A DNA stretch of 64,000 nucleotides from Roseomonas sp. OT10 (GTDB lineage Bacteria > Pseudomonadota > Alphaproteobacteria > Acetobacterales > Acetobacteraceae), in contig NZ_CP087719.1 of assembly GCF_020991085.1 (NCBI RefSeq), positions 5,211,001 to 5,275,000 of the forward strand. Direction: 5' to 3'. Below are positions 34,673 through 43,036 of the stretch, in pieces. The notes beneath the pieces are model-generated. The model ran no database searches and had not been told where the DNA came from. It was given only the letters and a program-made list of their open reading frames with translations. Position numbers and translations under genes: made by a program. Numbering within the stretch: position 1 is the first letter of the stretch; every line of letters starts with the position of its first letter.

Positions 34673-36515
34673 CACGAAGGCGGACAGGACCGAGGACCCG
34701 AAGCCGGAGAAGCCGGCCGAGCCGAGGCGCGCCGCGCGCCGGTCGCGCGAGCTGACGGTGCGTGGCCTGCCGATCGCCCCCGGCGTGGCGATAGGCCCGG
34801 TCTACGACACCACCGAGCCGCCGGCCGAGGCGCCGCGCCGCAACGTCAGGGTGGCCGATGTCGAGGGCGAGAAGCAGCGCCTGGCGACCGCCGCCGCGGC
34901 CTCGCGCAAGCAGGTCGCCAAGCTGAAGGCGCGGCTGGGCGTGCTGCCGGAGGAGGCGCAGGAGGAGCTGGCGCCGCTGCTCGACGCCTATGCCATGATG
35001 CTGGGCGAATCCCGCCTGCTGCGCGGCGCCCGCAAGCGCATCGAGACGGAGCTGCTGGCCGCCGAGACGGCCGTGACGGACGAGGCGGAGGCCATCGCCC
35101 AGGCCATCCTGGCGGCCCGGGACGACGACAAGGCGGGGCTGCGCCGCCGCGCCGGCGAGGTGCACGAGATCGCCCGCCGCCTGACGCGCAACCTGACCCA
35201 GGCCGGCTTCCGCTCCTTCAAGGACGTGCCGGAGGGCTCGATCCTGATCGCGGAGGAGCTGACGCCGGCCGATGCCGCGCTGCTCGATCCCACTCGGATC
35301 GCCGGGGTGGCCACCGAGGAGGGCGGCTCGGACGGGCACACCGCCATCATGCTGCGCGCCCTGGGCATCCCCTCCGTGCTCGGTGCGCCCGGCATCACCG
35401 AGGCCGCGAAGCGCGGCGAGGCCTGCGTGCTGGACGGCACCGCCGGGATGGTGGTGCTGCGCCCCGGCGAGAAGGCCCTGGAGGCGGCGCGCGAGGCGCT
35501 GGCCGCCCATGCCAAGGAGCGCAGCAAGCTTGCCAAGCTGCGCCGCCTGCCCGCCGTCACCAGCGACGGGGAGGAGGTGGACCTCCAGGCCAACCTGGAG
35601 ATCCCGGCCGAGCTGCCGCTGATCGCCCAGTCCGGCGCGCACGGCATCGGCCTGCTGCGCACGGAGTTCCTGTTCCTCAACCGCGACACCCTGCCGGACG
35701 AGGAGGCGCACTTCACCGCCTATCGCCAGATCGTCGAGGCGGTGGCGGGCGACGGCGTGACCATCCGCGTGCTCGACTGGGGCGGCGAGAAGGACATGGA
35801 GGCGCTGGCCGAGGGCATGGAGCCCACCCATGCCGGCCCCAACCCGGCGCTGGGCCTGCGCGGCATCCGCATGCTGCTCAAGCGGCCGGAGCTGCTGGAG
35901 GTGCAGTTCTCCGCCATCCTGCGCGCCGCAGCGCTGGGTCCGGTGCGCGTCCTGCTGCCCATGGTCACCATCCCCGCCGAGGTGAGCCAGGCGCGCGAGA
36001 TCTACGAGCGCGTCGGCAAGCGCCTGCGCCGGCGCGGCGTGGCCCTGCCGGAGAAGCTGCCGCCGCTGGGCGCGATGATCGAGACCCCGGGCGCGGCGCT
36101 GGCCGCCGACGCCATCGCGCTGGAAGCGGATTTCTTCGCCATCGGCACCAACGACCTGGCCATGTACACCCTGGCGGTGGATCGCGGCGAGGCGGAGGTG
36201 GCGCATCTCTACGACCCGCTGCACCCCGCCGTGCTGCGCCTGATCCAGTTCGCGACCGAGGCCGCGCTGCGCCTGCGCATGCCCGTCTCCGTCTGCGGCG
36301 AGATGGCAGGCAACCCGCGCCTCGTCCCCCTGCTGCTGGGCCTGGGACTGCGCAGCCTGTCGATGAACGCCTCCGCCGTGCCCCGCGCCAAGCAGGCGGT
36401 GCGCAGCCTGACCATCGACGACTGCGCCCGCTTCGCCCGCCGGGTGATGGAGCAATCCGACCCGAAGCGTATCCAGGAGCTGGTGATGGGCTTCGAAAGC
36501 GGCGCCAGAGGCTGA
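34662..36515 (+). CDS. ptsI: Phosphoenolpyruvate-protein phosphotransferase (enzyme I)
   Basis: This 617-residue enzyme I has a charged N-terminal extension of about 35 residues. The HPr-binding domain follows, with the active histidine H226 in GGSDGHTAIMLRALGIPSVLG, and then the PEP-binding barrel (LLRTEFLFLNRD, DWGGEKD, GAMIETPGAAL, FAIGTNDLAMYTLAVDR and a C-terminal SVCGEMAGNP with the catalytic cysteine). It takes phosphate from PEP to start the HPr-EIIA relay. No GAF domain is present, so it is not the PtsP form. The stop codon TGA coincides with the start of repeat copy D. Confidence 0.96.
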   Translation: MKTDTKADRTEDPKPEKPAEPRRAARRSRELTVRGLPIAPGVAIGPVYDTTEPPAEAPRRNVRVADVEGEKQRLATAAAASRKQVAKLKARLGVLPEEAQEELAPLLDAYAMMLGESRLLRGARKRIETELLAAETAVTDEAEAIAQAILAARDDDKAGLRRRAGEVHEIARRLTRNLTQAGFRSFKDVPEGSILIAEELTPADAALLDPTRIAGVATEEGGSDGHTAIMLRALGIPSVLGAPGITEAAKRGEACVLDGTAGMVVLRPGEKALEAAREALAAHAKERSKLAKLRRLPAVTSDGEEVDLQANLEIPAELPLIAQSGAHGIGLLRTEFLFLNRDTLPDEEAHFTAYRQIVEAVAGDGVTIRVLDWGGEKDMEALAEGMEPTHAGPNPALGLRGIRMLLKRPELLEVQFSAILRAAALGPVRVLLPMVTIPAEVSQAREIYERVGKRLRRRGVALPEKLPPLGAMIETPGAALAADAIALEADFFAIGTNDLAMYTLAVDRGEAEVAHLYDPLHPAVLRLIQFATEAALRLRMPVSVCGEMAGNPRLVPLLLGLGLRSLSMNASAVPRAKQAVRSLTIDDCARFARRVMEQSDPKRIQELVMGFESGARG

Positions 36516-36929
36516 TACGCGCGGCGTGGTGCTCTGACGTCTGCCGGATTGGCGCCCTTGGCCCGGGGGCAAGGCGCTGCCTCGCCCCCGATACCCCCAC
36601 TCCGCCAGGACCCTGCGGGCCCTGGACCCGATCAGCGCTGCCGCGGGACAGCCTGCGACGGGGTCGAGACGCCGAGGAGCCATGCTCCTCGGCGGGACCG
36701 GCCGCCGCCCTCGCTGACGCCTTCTGAGCTTTTTCGGAGTCCCGCCTGTCTGCGCTCCGTCAGGGTTCAGCCCGGAGGCTGACGGCCACCGCGTAGAGCC
36801 AGACTCCCAGCGGGGACCGGGGCCCGCTTGTGGCCCCGGCAGGGGAGGGTCTGGGAGGGGACGGCGTCCCCTCCCGGTCCGACGCCCGAACACCACAGCA
36901 CGACAGTTCACGACATCCCGCCGTCCGGG
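36516..36929 (-). repeat. Dispersed multi-hairpin intergenic element, copy D
   Basis: This copy of about 414 bp is in reverse orientation to copies A and E. It starts with TACGCGCGGCGTGG after the ptsI TGA. It has the central hairpin at 36671-36693 (GCCGAGGAGC, CAT, GCTCCTCGGC), the segment gactcccagcggggaccggggcc, and the GGGAGGGGAC/GTCCCCTCCC hairpin near 36855-36877, and ends at cccgccgtccgggt. The homology with A and E is readable across the whole length. Confidence 0.8.
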
Positions 36930-36989
36930 TGACGACCGGCACCTGGGCGTGGGCTTCCGGTGGGGGCTGCATTTCGTTACGTCTTGCGG

Positions 36990-39900
36990 ATGGAAGCCGC
37001 CGAGAGCGCCGGCCCGCCGGCCGGCTTCGTGCACACCGTCGCCGCCATCGCCGGCCGGGAGCCCTCGGCCGAGGCGGTGTTCCTGCTGCGGCTGGCCACG
37101 CATCTGGGCGCCGCCACGGCGGCCGGGCGTGGCATTGCCCCCGAGGCGCCGGCCCACTGGCGCAGCCTGCTGGCGGCTGCCCTGCTGGCGCCCGACCCGG
37201 CGAGCCGCTGGCTGCAGCAGATGCGCCATGCCTTCGACCTGGAGGAGCTGTGGCCCGCCCCGGCGGCCCGGGCGCGGGCTCTGCGCCTGGCGGGGGAGGG
37301 GGCGGCGGAGCCTGCGGGCATCGGAAGCGAGGCGCGCTGGTTCAGCTGGTCCGCGGAGGCCCAGATCCGGGATGCCGGCCTCATGGCCGCCCCGGCCGTG
37401 GCCGCCTGGGCCGAAGCCGGGCCCGGCCCCGCCCCGAATGCGGTCCTCCAGCCGATGCACCTGATCGGTGCCGCCATCCTGACGCCGGTGCAACGGCATG
37501 GCGACGATCCGGCGATCGGACGAGGGAACCGGGCACGCCAGGCCGCGCTGCGCGCGCATGTCGCCGGCTGGCTGGCCGATGCAGCCTTCGCCCTGGACCG
37601 GGTGTGGGACGACGCAATCCGCTCCGCCCTGTCCGATGCCGATCTTGCGGCGCCGGACCTGCCCCCGGCGCTGGCCGCGGCCCTGGAGGCCGTGGAGGGG
37701 GATAAGTTCCGCTCCTGGCTCGCGCGCATCGCCTATGCCACCTCGCCGGAACGGCATCCGGACCTCGGGACCTGGCGGGCGGCCGGCCCGCTCGGCCGGC
37801 TGCTGCTGGGCCGCGTGGCGCGCAGCGACCGGGCTGCCCAACCCGAATGGGAGCCCTGGCTCGACCTGCTCGAGGAGGCGTCCGGTGGGGTGCAGGCGGG
37901 GGAGTTGCCGGCCGGGGGCGGGCTGCTGGCCGGCCAGGGCCACACGCTCCTGGCCCGCGCCATGGCCCTGGCCGCCCGCGTGCACCGGGCCGGGGAGCCG
38001 CCGCTGACACTCGGCCTGCACCATCTGGTCGGCGCGGCCTTCGCCCCCGAGGAGGCCGACCTTCCCCCCGCCGTCATGCCCTTCCCCGCCTTCCGCCGCG
38101 GGCTGTCCCAGGCCGGCTGCCAGTCGATCCGCCGCCGCTTCCTCGGGCTGGTGCAGCAGCACCACGCCGGCCCCGGCCGCCCCGAGCGGCGCAGCGCCTG
38201 GACGGACCTGATCCTCGGCGAGCGGCTGGTCACCACGCGCATCGCCACCGACCTGCGGCCGCAGGAGGACCTGCTCGGCTTCCGCCGCTACGCCAACGCC
38301 TTCGCCAGCGTCATCGCCGACGACGACGTGCAGCCGCCGCTGGCCATCGGGCTCTTCGGCCCCTGGGGCAGCGGCAAGTCGGCGATGATCGACATGATCG
38401 ACGCCGCGCTGGGCGAGATCGACGCCCGCGCGGCGCTGGACGAGGAGCCGCGCTTCTGCCGCGGCATCATCCGCGTCACCTTCAACGCTTGGCACTATGC
38501 CGAGACCAACCTCTGGGCCTCGCTCTTCGTCCGCATCCTGGAGGAGATGTCGCGCCACCTGCGGCAGGAGGCGCCACCGGACGCCCAGGACGCGCGCGAC
38601 CGCAGCCTGCGCGCGCTCGACGCGGCGCGCGAGGCCCAGCGGCAGGCGGAGGCGGCGGTGGCGGCCGCCGAGCTGGACGCCGCGCGCGCCCGCGAGGAAG
38701 AGGCGCGGGCGGAGGCCGCGCTCTCCGCCGCCCGGCGTGCCGAGGCGGAGGCCGAGGCCGCCCGCACCCGCGCGCGGGAGGAGGCGCAGGCGGCGGCGGC
38801 CAGCCGGATCGACGCGCTGGACCTGGCCCGGGATGCGGGGGCGCTGCTGGACGCCTTCGGCCATCCCTCGCTGGTCCGGCTCGCCGGGGCAGAGGGCGAG
38901 CGGCTGGAGGCGCTGCTGCGGGAGCAGGAGCAGGAACTCGCCGGCGCGGTGCAGGCGCTGGAGGGGCTGGCGGGGCCGTTCGGCCGGCTGCGCGCCATCC
39001 TCGGGTGGAACCGGCCGTTCCTGCTGGCCCTGCTTCTGGCCGGCGCCGCAGCGGCCCTCGCGGCGGCCTGCCTGTGGCTGCTGGACCGCTACGGCGTGCT
39101 GCAGGCGGCGGCGGGCGCGATCCTCTCCATCCTGGGCGGGCTGGCGGCCCTGGCCCCGCTGTGGAGGCGCAGCCACGCCCTGCTGGCACGGGCGCCGGCG
39201 CTGATGGGGCGGCTGGCCGAGGCCGCGGAGCAGGTGAAGAGCCGGGCCAAGGCCCGGGCGGAGGCCGAGACGCGGGCCCGCCACGCCGCGGAGACGGCCC
39301 GGGCCGAGCGCGAGAAGGCGGAGACGGCGGCCGCGCTGACCCAGGCCGAGGCCGGCGCCGCCCGTGCCGCCGAGGCCGCCCGCAACGTCGCGGCGGCGCG
39401 CGCCCGGGCGGAGGCGGCGCGGCAGGCGGTGGCGGCGGCGGAGGAGCGCATGGCGGCGCTGGCGCCCGAGCGGCTGCTCAGCCGCTTTCTCGCCGACCGG
39501 GCGGCGAGCGAGGAGTACGGCCGCCACCTGGGCCTGCCCACCCGCATCCGGCGCGACCTGGACGACCTGCGCGGCTACCTGGCCGACCTCGCCCGGGATG
39601 GCGCCGCCACCCGCCGCGCCGACCGGGTGGTGCTGTTCATCGACGACCTGGACCGCTGCCCCCCGGGTGTGGTGGTGAAGGTGCTGGAGGCGGTGCACGT
39701 CCTGCTCGCCTCCAACCTCTTCGTCGTGGTGGTGGGCGTCGACGTGCGCTGGCTGCGCAAGGCGCTGGAGACGCACCATGCCGGGCAGTTCGGCGCCGGC
39801 GGGCCGCTCGATCCCGGCGAGTTCCTGGAGAAGATCTTCCAGGTTCCCTTCTGGGTGCCGGCCATGTCCGGGGCGGGGCGGCGCGCCGTGCTGGAGGCGG

Positions 39901-40463
39901 CGCTGCCGGAGATGCAGCGCACCGGCACCGGCCTGTCCGATGGCCCCGGCGCCGCGCCATCCCCCGGGCCAGGGAGCGCGGCTGCCCCACCCGCCGGTCC
40001 GGCCGAGCCGGTGGCCGCCACGGCGGTCGCGGAGGCGATGGCGCCGTTGCCGACCCTCGACCCCGTGCGGCTGCGCCCCGCCGAGCAGGCGGCGCTGCTG
40101 CGCTGGGGCGCCCTGGCGGGGGGGACGCCGCGCCGGCTGAAGCGCTTCGCCCGCTCCTATCTGATCCTGCGCGCCAGCCTGCCGCCGGCCGAGCGCGAGG
40201 CCTTCCTGGACGGGGCCGCCTACGAGGATGTCGCCCGGCTGCTGGCCTTCAACTGCGCCGGGCCGGAGCTCTGGCCGCGCCTGGCCGCCTTCGTCGCCAG
40301 TGCCGCCGACGGCGCGTCCTGGCCCGGCGAGTGGGAGGAGCTGGGCCCCGCCTGGCATGCCTTCTTCGGGCGGGAGACCGACCCGCCCACCCCCGCCGCC
40401 TGCCGCCCCTGGCTGGCGGAGGTGCAGCGCTTCGGCTTCGCCGCCGGGCAGGAGGCCGGGTAG
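36990..40463 (+). CDS. KAP-family P-loop NTPase with membrane helices and coiled coils
   Basis: This is a protein of about 1157 residues. The first 440 residues are helical and not recognisable. Then comes the KAP entry (LRPQEDLLGFRRYANAF), Walker A GLFGPWGSGKSAM near 454-466, and the diagnostic FNAWHYAE at 498. An Ala/Glu/Arg-rich coiled coil spans about 530-610, two adjacent membrane helices lie near 676-696 and 708-728, and a second coiled coil spans about 750-835. Walker B VVLFIDDLDRC is near 880-890 and VPFWVP near 960. KAP NTPases are membrane-tied ATPases; some belong to phage-exclusion systems and many have no known role. No partner effector gene is adjacent. The start is uncertain: GTG 36960 is also open, and neither has a good ribosome site. 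Confidence 0.85.
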   Translation: MEAAESAGPPAGFVHTVAAIAGREPSAEAVFLLRLATHLGAATAAGRGIAPEAPAHWRSLLAAALLAPDPASRWLQQMRHAFDLEELWPAPAARARALRLAGEGAAEPAGIGSEARWFSWSAEAQIRDAGLMAAPAVAAWAEAGPGPAPNAVLQPMHLIGAAILTPVQRHGDDPAIGRGNRARQAALRAHVAGWLADAAFALDRVWDDAIRSALSDADLAAPDLPPALAAALEAVEGDKFRSWLARIAYATSPERHPDLGTWRAAGPLGRLLLGRVARSDRAAQPEWEPWLDLLEEASGGVQAGELPAGGGLLAGQGHTLLARAMALAARVHRAGEPPLTLGLHHLVGAAFAPEEADLPPAVMPFPAFRRGLSQAGCQSIRRRFLGLVQQHHAGPGRPERRSAWTDLILGERLVTTRIATDLRPQEDLLGFRRYANAFASVIADDDVQPPLAIGLFGPWGSGKSAMIDMIDAALGEIDARAALDEEPRFCRGIIRVTFNAWHYAETNLWASLFVRILEEMSRHLRQEAPPDAQDARDRSLRALDAAREAQRQAEAAVAAAELDAARAREEEARAEAALSAARRAEAEAEAARTRAREEAQAAAASRIDALDLARDAGALLDAFGHPSLVRLAGAEGERLEALLREQEQELAGAVQALEGLAGPFGRLRAILGWNRPFLLALLLAGAAAALAAACLWLLDRYGVLQAAAGAILSILGGLAALAPLWRRSHALLARAPALMGRLAEAAEQVKSRAKARAEAETRARHAAETARAEREKAETAAALTQAEAGAARAAEAARNVAAARARAEAARQAVAAAEERMAALAPERLLSRFLADRAASEEYGRHLGLPTRIRRDLDDLRGYLADLARDGAATRRADRVVLFIDDLDRCPPGVVVKVLEAVHVLLASNLFVVVVGVDVRWLRKALETHHAGQFGAGGPLDPGEFLEKIFQVPFWVPAMSGAGRRAVLEAALPEMQRTGTGLSDGPGAAPSPGPGSAAAPPAGPAEPVAATAVAEAMAPLPTLDPVRLRPAEQAALLRWGALAGGTPRRLKRFARSYLILRASLPPAEREAFLDGAAYEDVARLLAFNCAGPELWPRLAAFVASAADGASWPGEWEELGPAWHAFFGRETDPPTPAACRPWLAEVQRFGFAAGQEAG

Positions 40464-40466
40464 GCG

Positions 40467-40535
40467 ATCGCCGCTCCGCGTCCGGCGTCACGCCGGCCCC
40501 CGGGGGAGGCGCGACGCCGGCCGCAGAGCGGCGAT
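40467..40535. terminator. Long inverted repeat between convergent genes
   Basis: A 23-base arm (40467-40489) and its near-perfect complement (40513-40535, 21 of 23 positions) flank a GC-rich loop. It lies a few bases after the KAP gene stop and before the 3' end of the minus-strand aldolase gene. This fits a bidirectional terminator, though T-runs are lacking. Confidence 0.55.
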
Positions 40536-40572
40536 GGTGGAGCCTTTTCTCCGGGGCGCCCGGCCGATCCGG

Positions 40573-41361
40573 TCAGTCGGCGAAGTCGGGCTCGTGCCGG
40601 GCCAGGATGCGCTTGATGCTGTCCAGGTGCAGCCGGGCGCTTTCCGCATCGCCGGCGCGCATCTGGGCCGCGGTGGCGCGCGCCACCGCCTCCGGCACGG
40701 CGGCCAGGCGCCGGCCGGTGGAGAGGGCGAGGCGCTGCGCCTCCGCGGCGCGCTCCAGGTAATAGAGGTCGTCCCAGGCCTCGGCGATGGACGGACCCAC
40801 CACCATCACGCCGTGGTTGCGCATGAACAGCACGTCCGCCTCGCCCATCGAGGCGGCGATGCGGTCGCCCTCGGCGGCGTCCAGGGCCAGGCCGTTATAG
40901 GCCTCGTCCAGCGCGACGCGGCCGAGGAACTTCAGCGCCGTCTGCCCGGCGAAGTCCAGCGGCGGCCCCTCGGTCATGGCGAGCGCCGTGGCGTTGGGCA
41001 TGTGGGTGTGGAAGGCGGCGGCGGCGCGCGGGTGGCGCATGTGCAGGCGCGCGTGGATGTAGAAGGCGGTCGCCTCCGGCTCGCCCTCGCCCTCGACGAC
41101 ATTGCCGTGGAAGTCGCAGACGAGGAGGGAGGAGGCGGTGACCTCGGCGAAGGCGAGGCCGTAGGGGTTCACCAGCATCAGGTCGTCGCGCCCGGGCACC
41201 AGGGCGGAGAAGTGGTTGCAGATGCCTTCGCTGAGCCCCAGCCGGGCGGCCATGCGGAAGCAGGCGGCCAGGTCGATCCGCGCCTGCCGCACCGCCGCGG
41301 CGTCGAGGCCGCTGTTGCGCAGGATGGAGGGCGCGCCGCGCTCGGTCAGGGGATGGGCCAT
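40573..41361 (-). CDS. Class II aldolase/adducin family protein
   Basis: This 262-residue protein has the AraD/FucA fold. Metal ligands are in HTHMP (near residue 118) and in the later RNHGVMVVG. NHFSALVPG and NPYGLAFAEVTAS form the substrate-loop region. Members are sugar-phosphate aldolases or epimerases, but many bacterial ones of this subgroup are uncharacterised decarboxylase- or hydrolase-like enzymes. It is divergent from a VOC protein across 109 bp, which contains no obvious operator. The substrate is unknown. Confidence 0.9.
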   Translation of the reverse strand: MAHPLTERGAPSILRNSGLDAAAVRQARIDLAACFRMAARLGLSEGICNHFSALVPGRDDLMLVNPYGLAFAEVTASSLLVCDFHGNVVEGEGEPEATAFYIHARLHMRHPRAAAAFHTHMPNATALAMTEGPPLDFAGQTALKFLGRVALDEAYNGLALDAAEGDRIAASMGEADVLFMRNHGVMVVGPSIAEAWDDLYYLERAAEAQRLALSTGRRLAAVPEAVARATAAQMRAGDAESARLHLDSIKRILARHEPDFAD

Positions 41362-41470
41362 GGCGTCCGGTCTCCGTGTCGGGGTGGCGCAGCCTGCAAC
41401 CTTGCAGCAGGGTCGGCGGGCGGCAAGATGCCGGGACCCTTCCGCCCCGCCCCGCAGGAGAGGAGCCGAG

Positions 41471-41896
41471 ATGCCGGACCAGGTGCCGCCGTTGCAGGGC
41501 GTGCTGGAGACCGCCCTCTACGTGGAGGACATGCCCCGCGCCCGCGCCTTCTACGAAGGGGTGATGGGGCTGGCCGCCATGTACGAGGACGAGCGGCTGA
41601 CCGCCTATCCCGTGGGGGGCCGCAGCGCGCTGCTGCTGTTCCGGCGCGACCAGATGAACCGTGCCGAGCACCCGCCGGGCGGCACCATCCCGCCGCATGC
41701 GGGTTCCGGCCCGGTGCACTTCGCCCTGGCCGTCGACCTGCCCGACCTGCCGCGCTGGGAGGCGCACCTGGCCGGGCAGGGGGTGGCGCTGGAGGGTCGC
41801 GTGGACTGGCCGCAGGGTGCGCGCAGCATCTACTTCCGCGACCCGGACGCGCATCTGGTGGAGCTGGTCACGCCCGGACTCTGGGCGATCTACTGA
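41471..41896 (+). CDS. VOC (glyoxalase/dioxygenase) superfamily protein
   Basis: This 141-residue single VOC module has a start at LQGVLETALYVEDMPRARAFYEGVMGL and an end at SIYFRDPDAHLVELVTPGLW, with the second metal glutamate in VELV. Proteins of this kind include glyoxalase I, fosfomycin-type resistance proteins and extradiol dioxygenases. The sequence does not favour one of them. An AGGAGAGGAG ribosome site precedes the ATG at 41471. Its 3' end overlaps the convergent TetR gene by seven bases. Confidence 0.88.
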   Translation: MPDQVPPLQGVLETALYVEDMPRARAFYEGVMGLAAMYEDERLTAYPVGGRSALLLFRRDQMNRAEHPPGGTIPPHAGSGPVHFALAVDLPDLPRWEAHLAGQGVALEGRVDWPQGARSIYFRDPDAHLVELVTPGLWAIY

Positions 41897-42525
41897 GGGG
41901 GAGGGGCCTCTGCTTCCCATGCGAGCAGAAGGCAGGTGCGGCGCAGGGCGAGGGCCGCCCGGCCGGTCAGCTCCGCCTCCCCTGGCAGCGGGAGGGCGCC
42001 GATGACGCGGCGAAGCTGCCAGTCGCCGAGCAGCAGGGACAGGTAGAGTTCCGCCGCCGCCGCGGCATCCTCGCCCCCCATCTGTCCCGCCGCCTGGGCC
42101 CGGCCGATGACGCCGGCGATCAGCGGCATGACCGTGCCCCGCCCGGCTTCGGCGAGGGTGCGGCCGAGCACGCCGCTCCCGGCCGCATCCGCATCAGCCG
42201 CTGCGGCGCGGTTCAGCGCCATGGCCCGCTCGCCCAGCAGCAGGCGGAGCAGGGCGGGGCCGGCCAGGCCCAGTGCCTCCAGCGGGTCATGGCCGGGGTC
42301 GAGGCCGGCGCGGAGGAGTTCCGCCACCGTCCCGGCATTCGCCGCGACGAGTGCAGCGAACAGGCCCTGCTTGCTGCCGTACCATGCGTAGAGCGTGCCG
42401 TTCGAGGCACCGGCCCGGCGCGCTATGGCCAGCATGGAGGTGCCGGCATAGCCCCGCTCGGACAGCACCGCATAGGCGGCCGCCTCGATCTCCCGGCGGC
42501 GCTCCTCCTGCCGCTCCGCCCGCAT
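41890..42525 (-). CDS. TetR-family transcriptional repressor
   Basis: This 211-residue regulator has the DNA-binding helix-turn-helix AIARRAGASNGTLYAWYGSKQGLFAAL near residue 33, followed by an all-helical ligand domain. The start at 42525 gives the usual short basic N-terminus; the frame stays open to 42675 without family similarity. Two dyads in the upstream region are probably its operators. It is divergent from a small membrane protein gene, the likely target. The inducer is unknown. Confidence 0.92.
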   Translation of the reverse strand: MRAERQEERRREIEAAAYAVLSERGYAGTSMLAIARRAGASNGTLYAWYGSKQGLFAALVAANAGTVAELLRAGLDPGHDPLEALGLAGPALLRLLLGERAMALNRAAAADADAAGSGVLGRTLAEAGRGTVMPLIAGVIGRAQAAGQMGGEDAAAAAELYLSLLLGDWQLRRVIGALPLPGEAELTGRAALALRRTCLLLAWEAEAPPPQ

Positions 42526-42559
42526 CCCCCGCCCCCGCGATCCTGCTTGACAGGAAAGC

Positions 42560-42600
42560 GTACAGATATGTACAGAATTTTCAACCGTACATTTGTGTAC
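42560..42600. promoter_or_regulatory. Twin operator between the tetR and membrane-protein genes
   Basis: Two dyads share the architecture GTACA-N4-TGTAC. The first is at 42560-42573 (spacer GATA), the second at 42587-42600 (spacer TTTG), 27 bp centre to centre. A TTGACA -35-like hexamer lies at 42547-42552, so repressor bound to the first dyad would cover the promoter. This stretch is much more AT-rich than its surroundings. Binding by the adjacent TetR protein is inferred. Confidence 0.75.
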
Positions 42601-42651
42601 GGTTTCTCGAGAGGGGCCCGCACTGGCGGGCCCCCGGCGAAGGACACCCAC

Positions 42652-43023
42652 ATGCCGACCCGCTCCCTGTCCCATGCAGCCCTGGCGGCGCTGATCGTGC
42701 TGCAGGCCGTGATGCTGGCGGCGCTCTACAGCCGCACGCCGCCCTATCCCCCGGAAAGCGTCCCGCTCTTCGCCCTGGGTCCCTTCCTGGGCGCGGCGCT
42801 TGCCGTGGCCGTGGCGGCCCTCACCCTTGGCGCGGCGACGACGCGCGCGGGGGCGGTTCTCACCGTCCTGGCGGCAGGGCTCGCGCTGGTATCTTTCGGG
42901 CCGCAGAAATGGCTGGACCCCGGCATCGGCCTGATCTGGCCGGCCGTCCTGCTGGGCCAGCTCGCCGCCGGCGCGGCCATGGCCCAGGCCCTGCTGCCCC
43001 GTCGCGGAGCAGCAGGGTCCTGA
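42652..43023 (+). CDS. Small integral membrane protein, likely TetR target
   Basis: This 123-residue protein is mostly hydrophobic, with about four helices: LSHAALAALIVLQAVMLAALY, FALGPFLGAALAVAVAALTLGA, a third at AVLTVLAAGLALVSFG and a fourth at LIWPAVLLGQLAAGAAMAQ. I recognise no family. It starts with ATG 42652 behind an AAGGA ribosome site and is preceded by the twin dyad. Divergence from a TetR gene hints at an inducible role in transport or membrane stress, but nothing in the sequence proves it. Confidence 0.75.
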   Translation: MPTRSLSHAALAALIVLQAVMLAALYSRTPPYPPESVPLFALGPFLGAALAVAVAALTLGAATTRAGAVLTVLAAGLALVSFGPQKWLDPGIGLIWPAVLLGQLAAGAAMAQALLPRRGAAGS

Positions 43024-43036
43024 AGGCCAGCCGCGC

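Noticed and set aside
36960-36989. Upstream GTG start for the KAP gene
   Set aside because: It adds only ten residues and has no better ribosome site than the ATG at 36990; kept as an alternative only.
34545-40358. Minus-strand open frame of 1937 codons
   Set aside because: It runs antisense to HPr, ptsI, repeat D and the KAP gene. Its translation is rich in Gly, Arg, His and Gln without domains, as expected for a shadow frame in GC-rich DNA.
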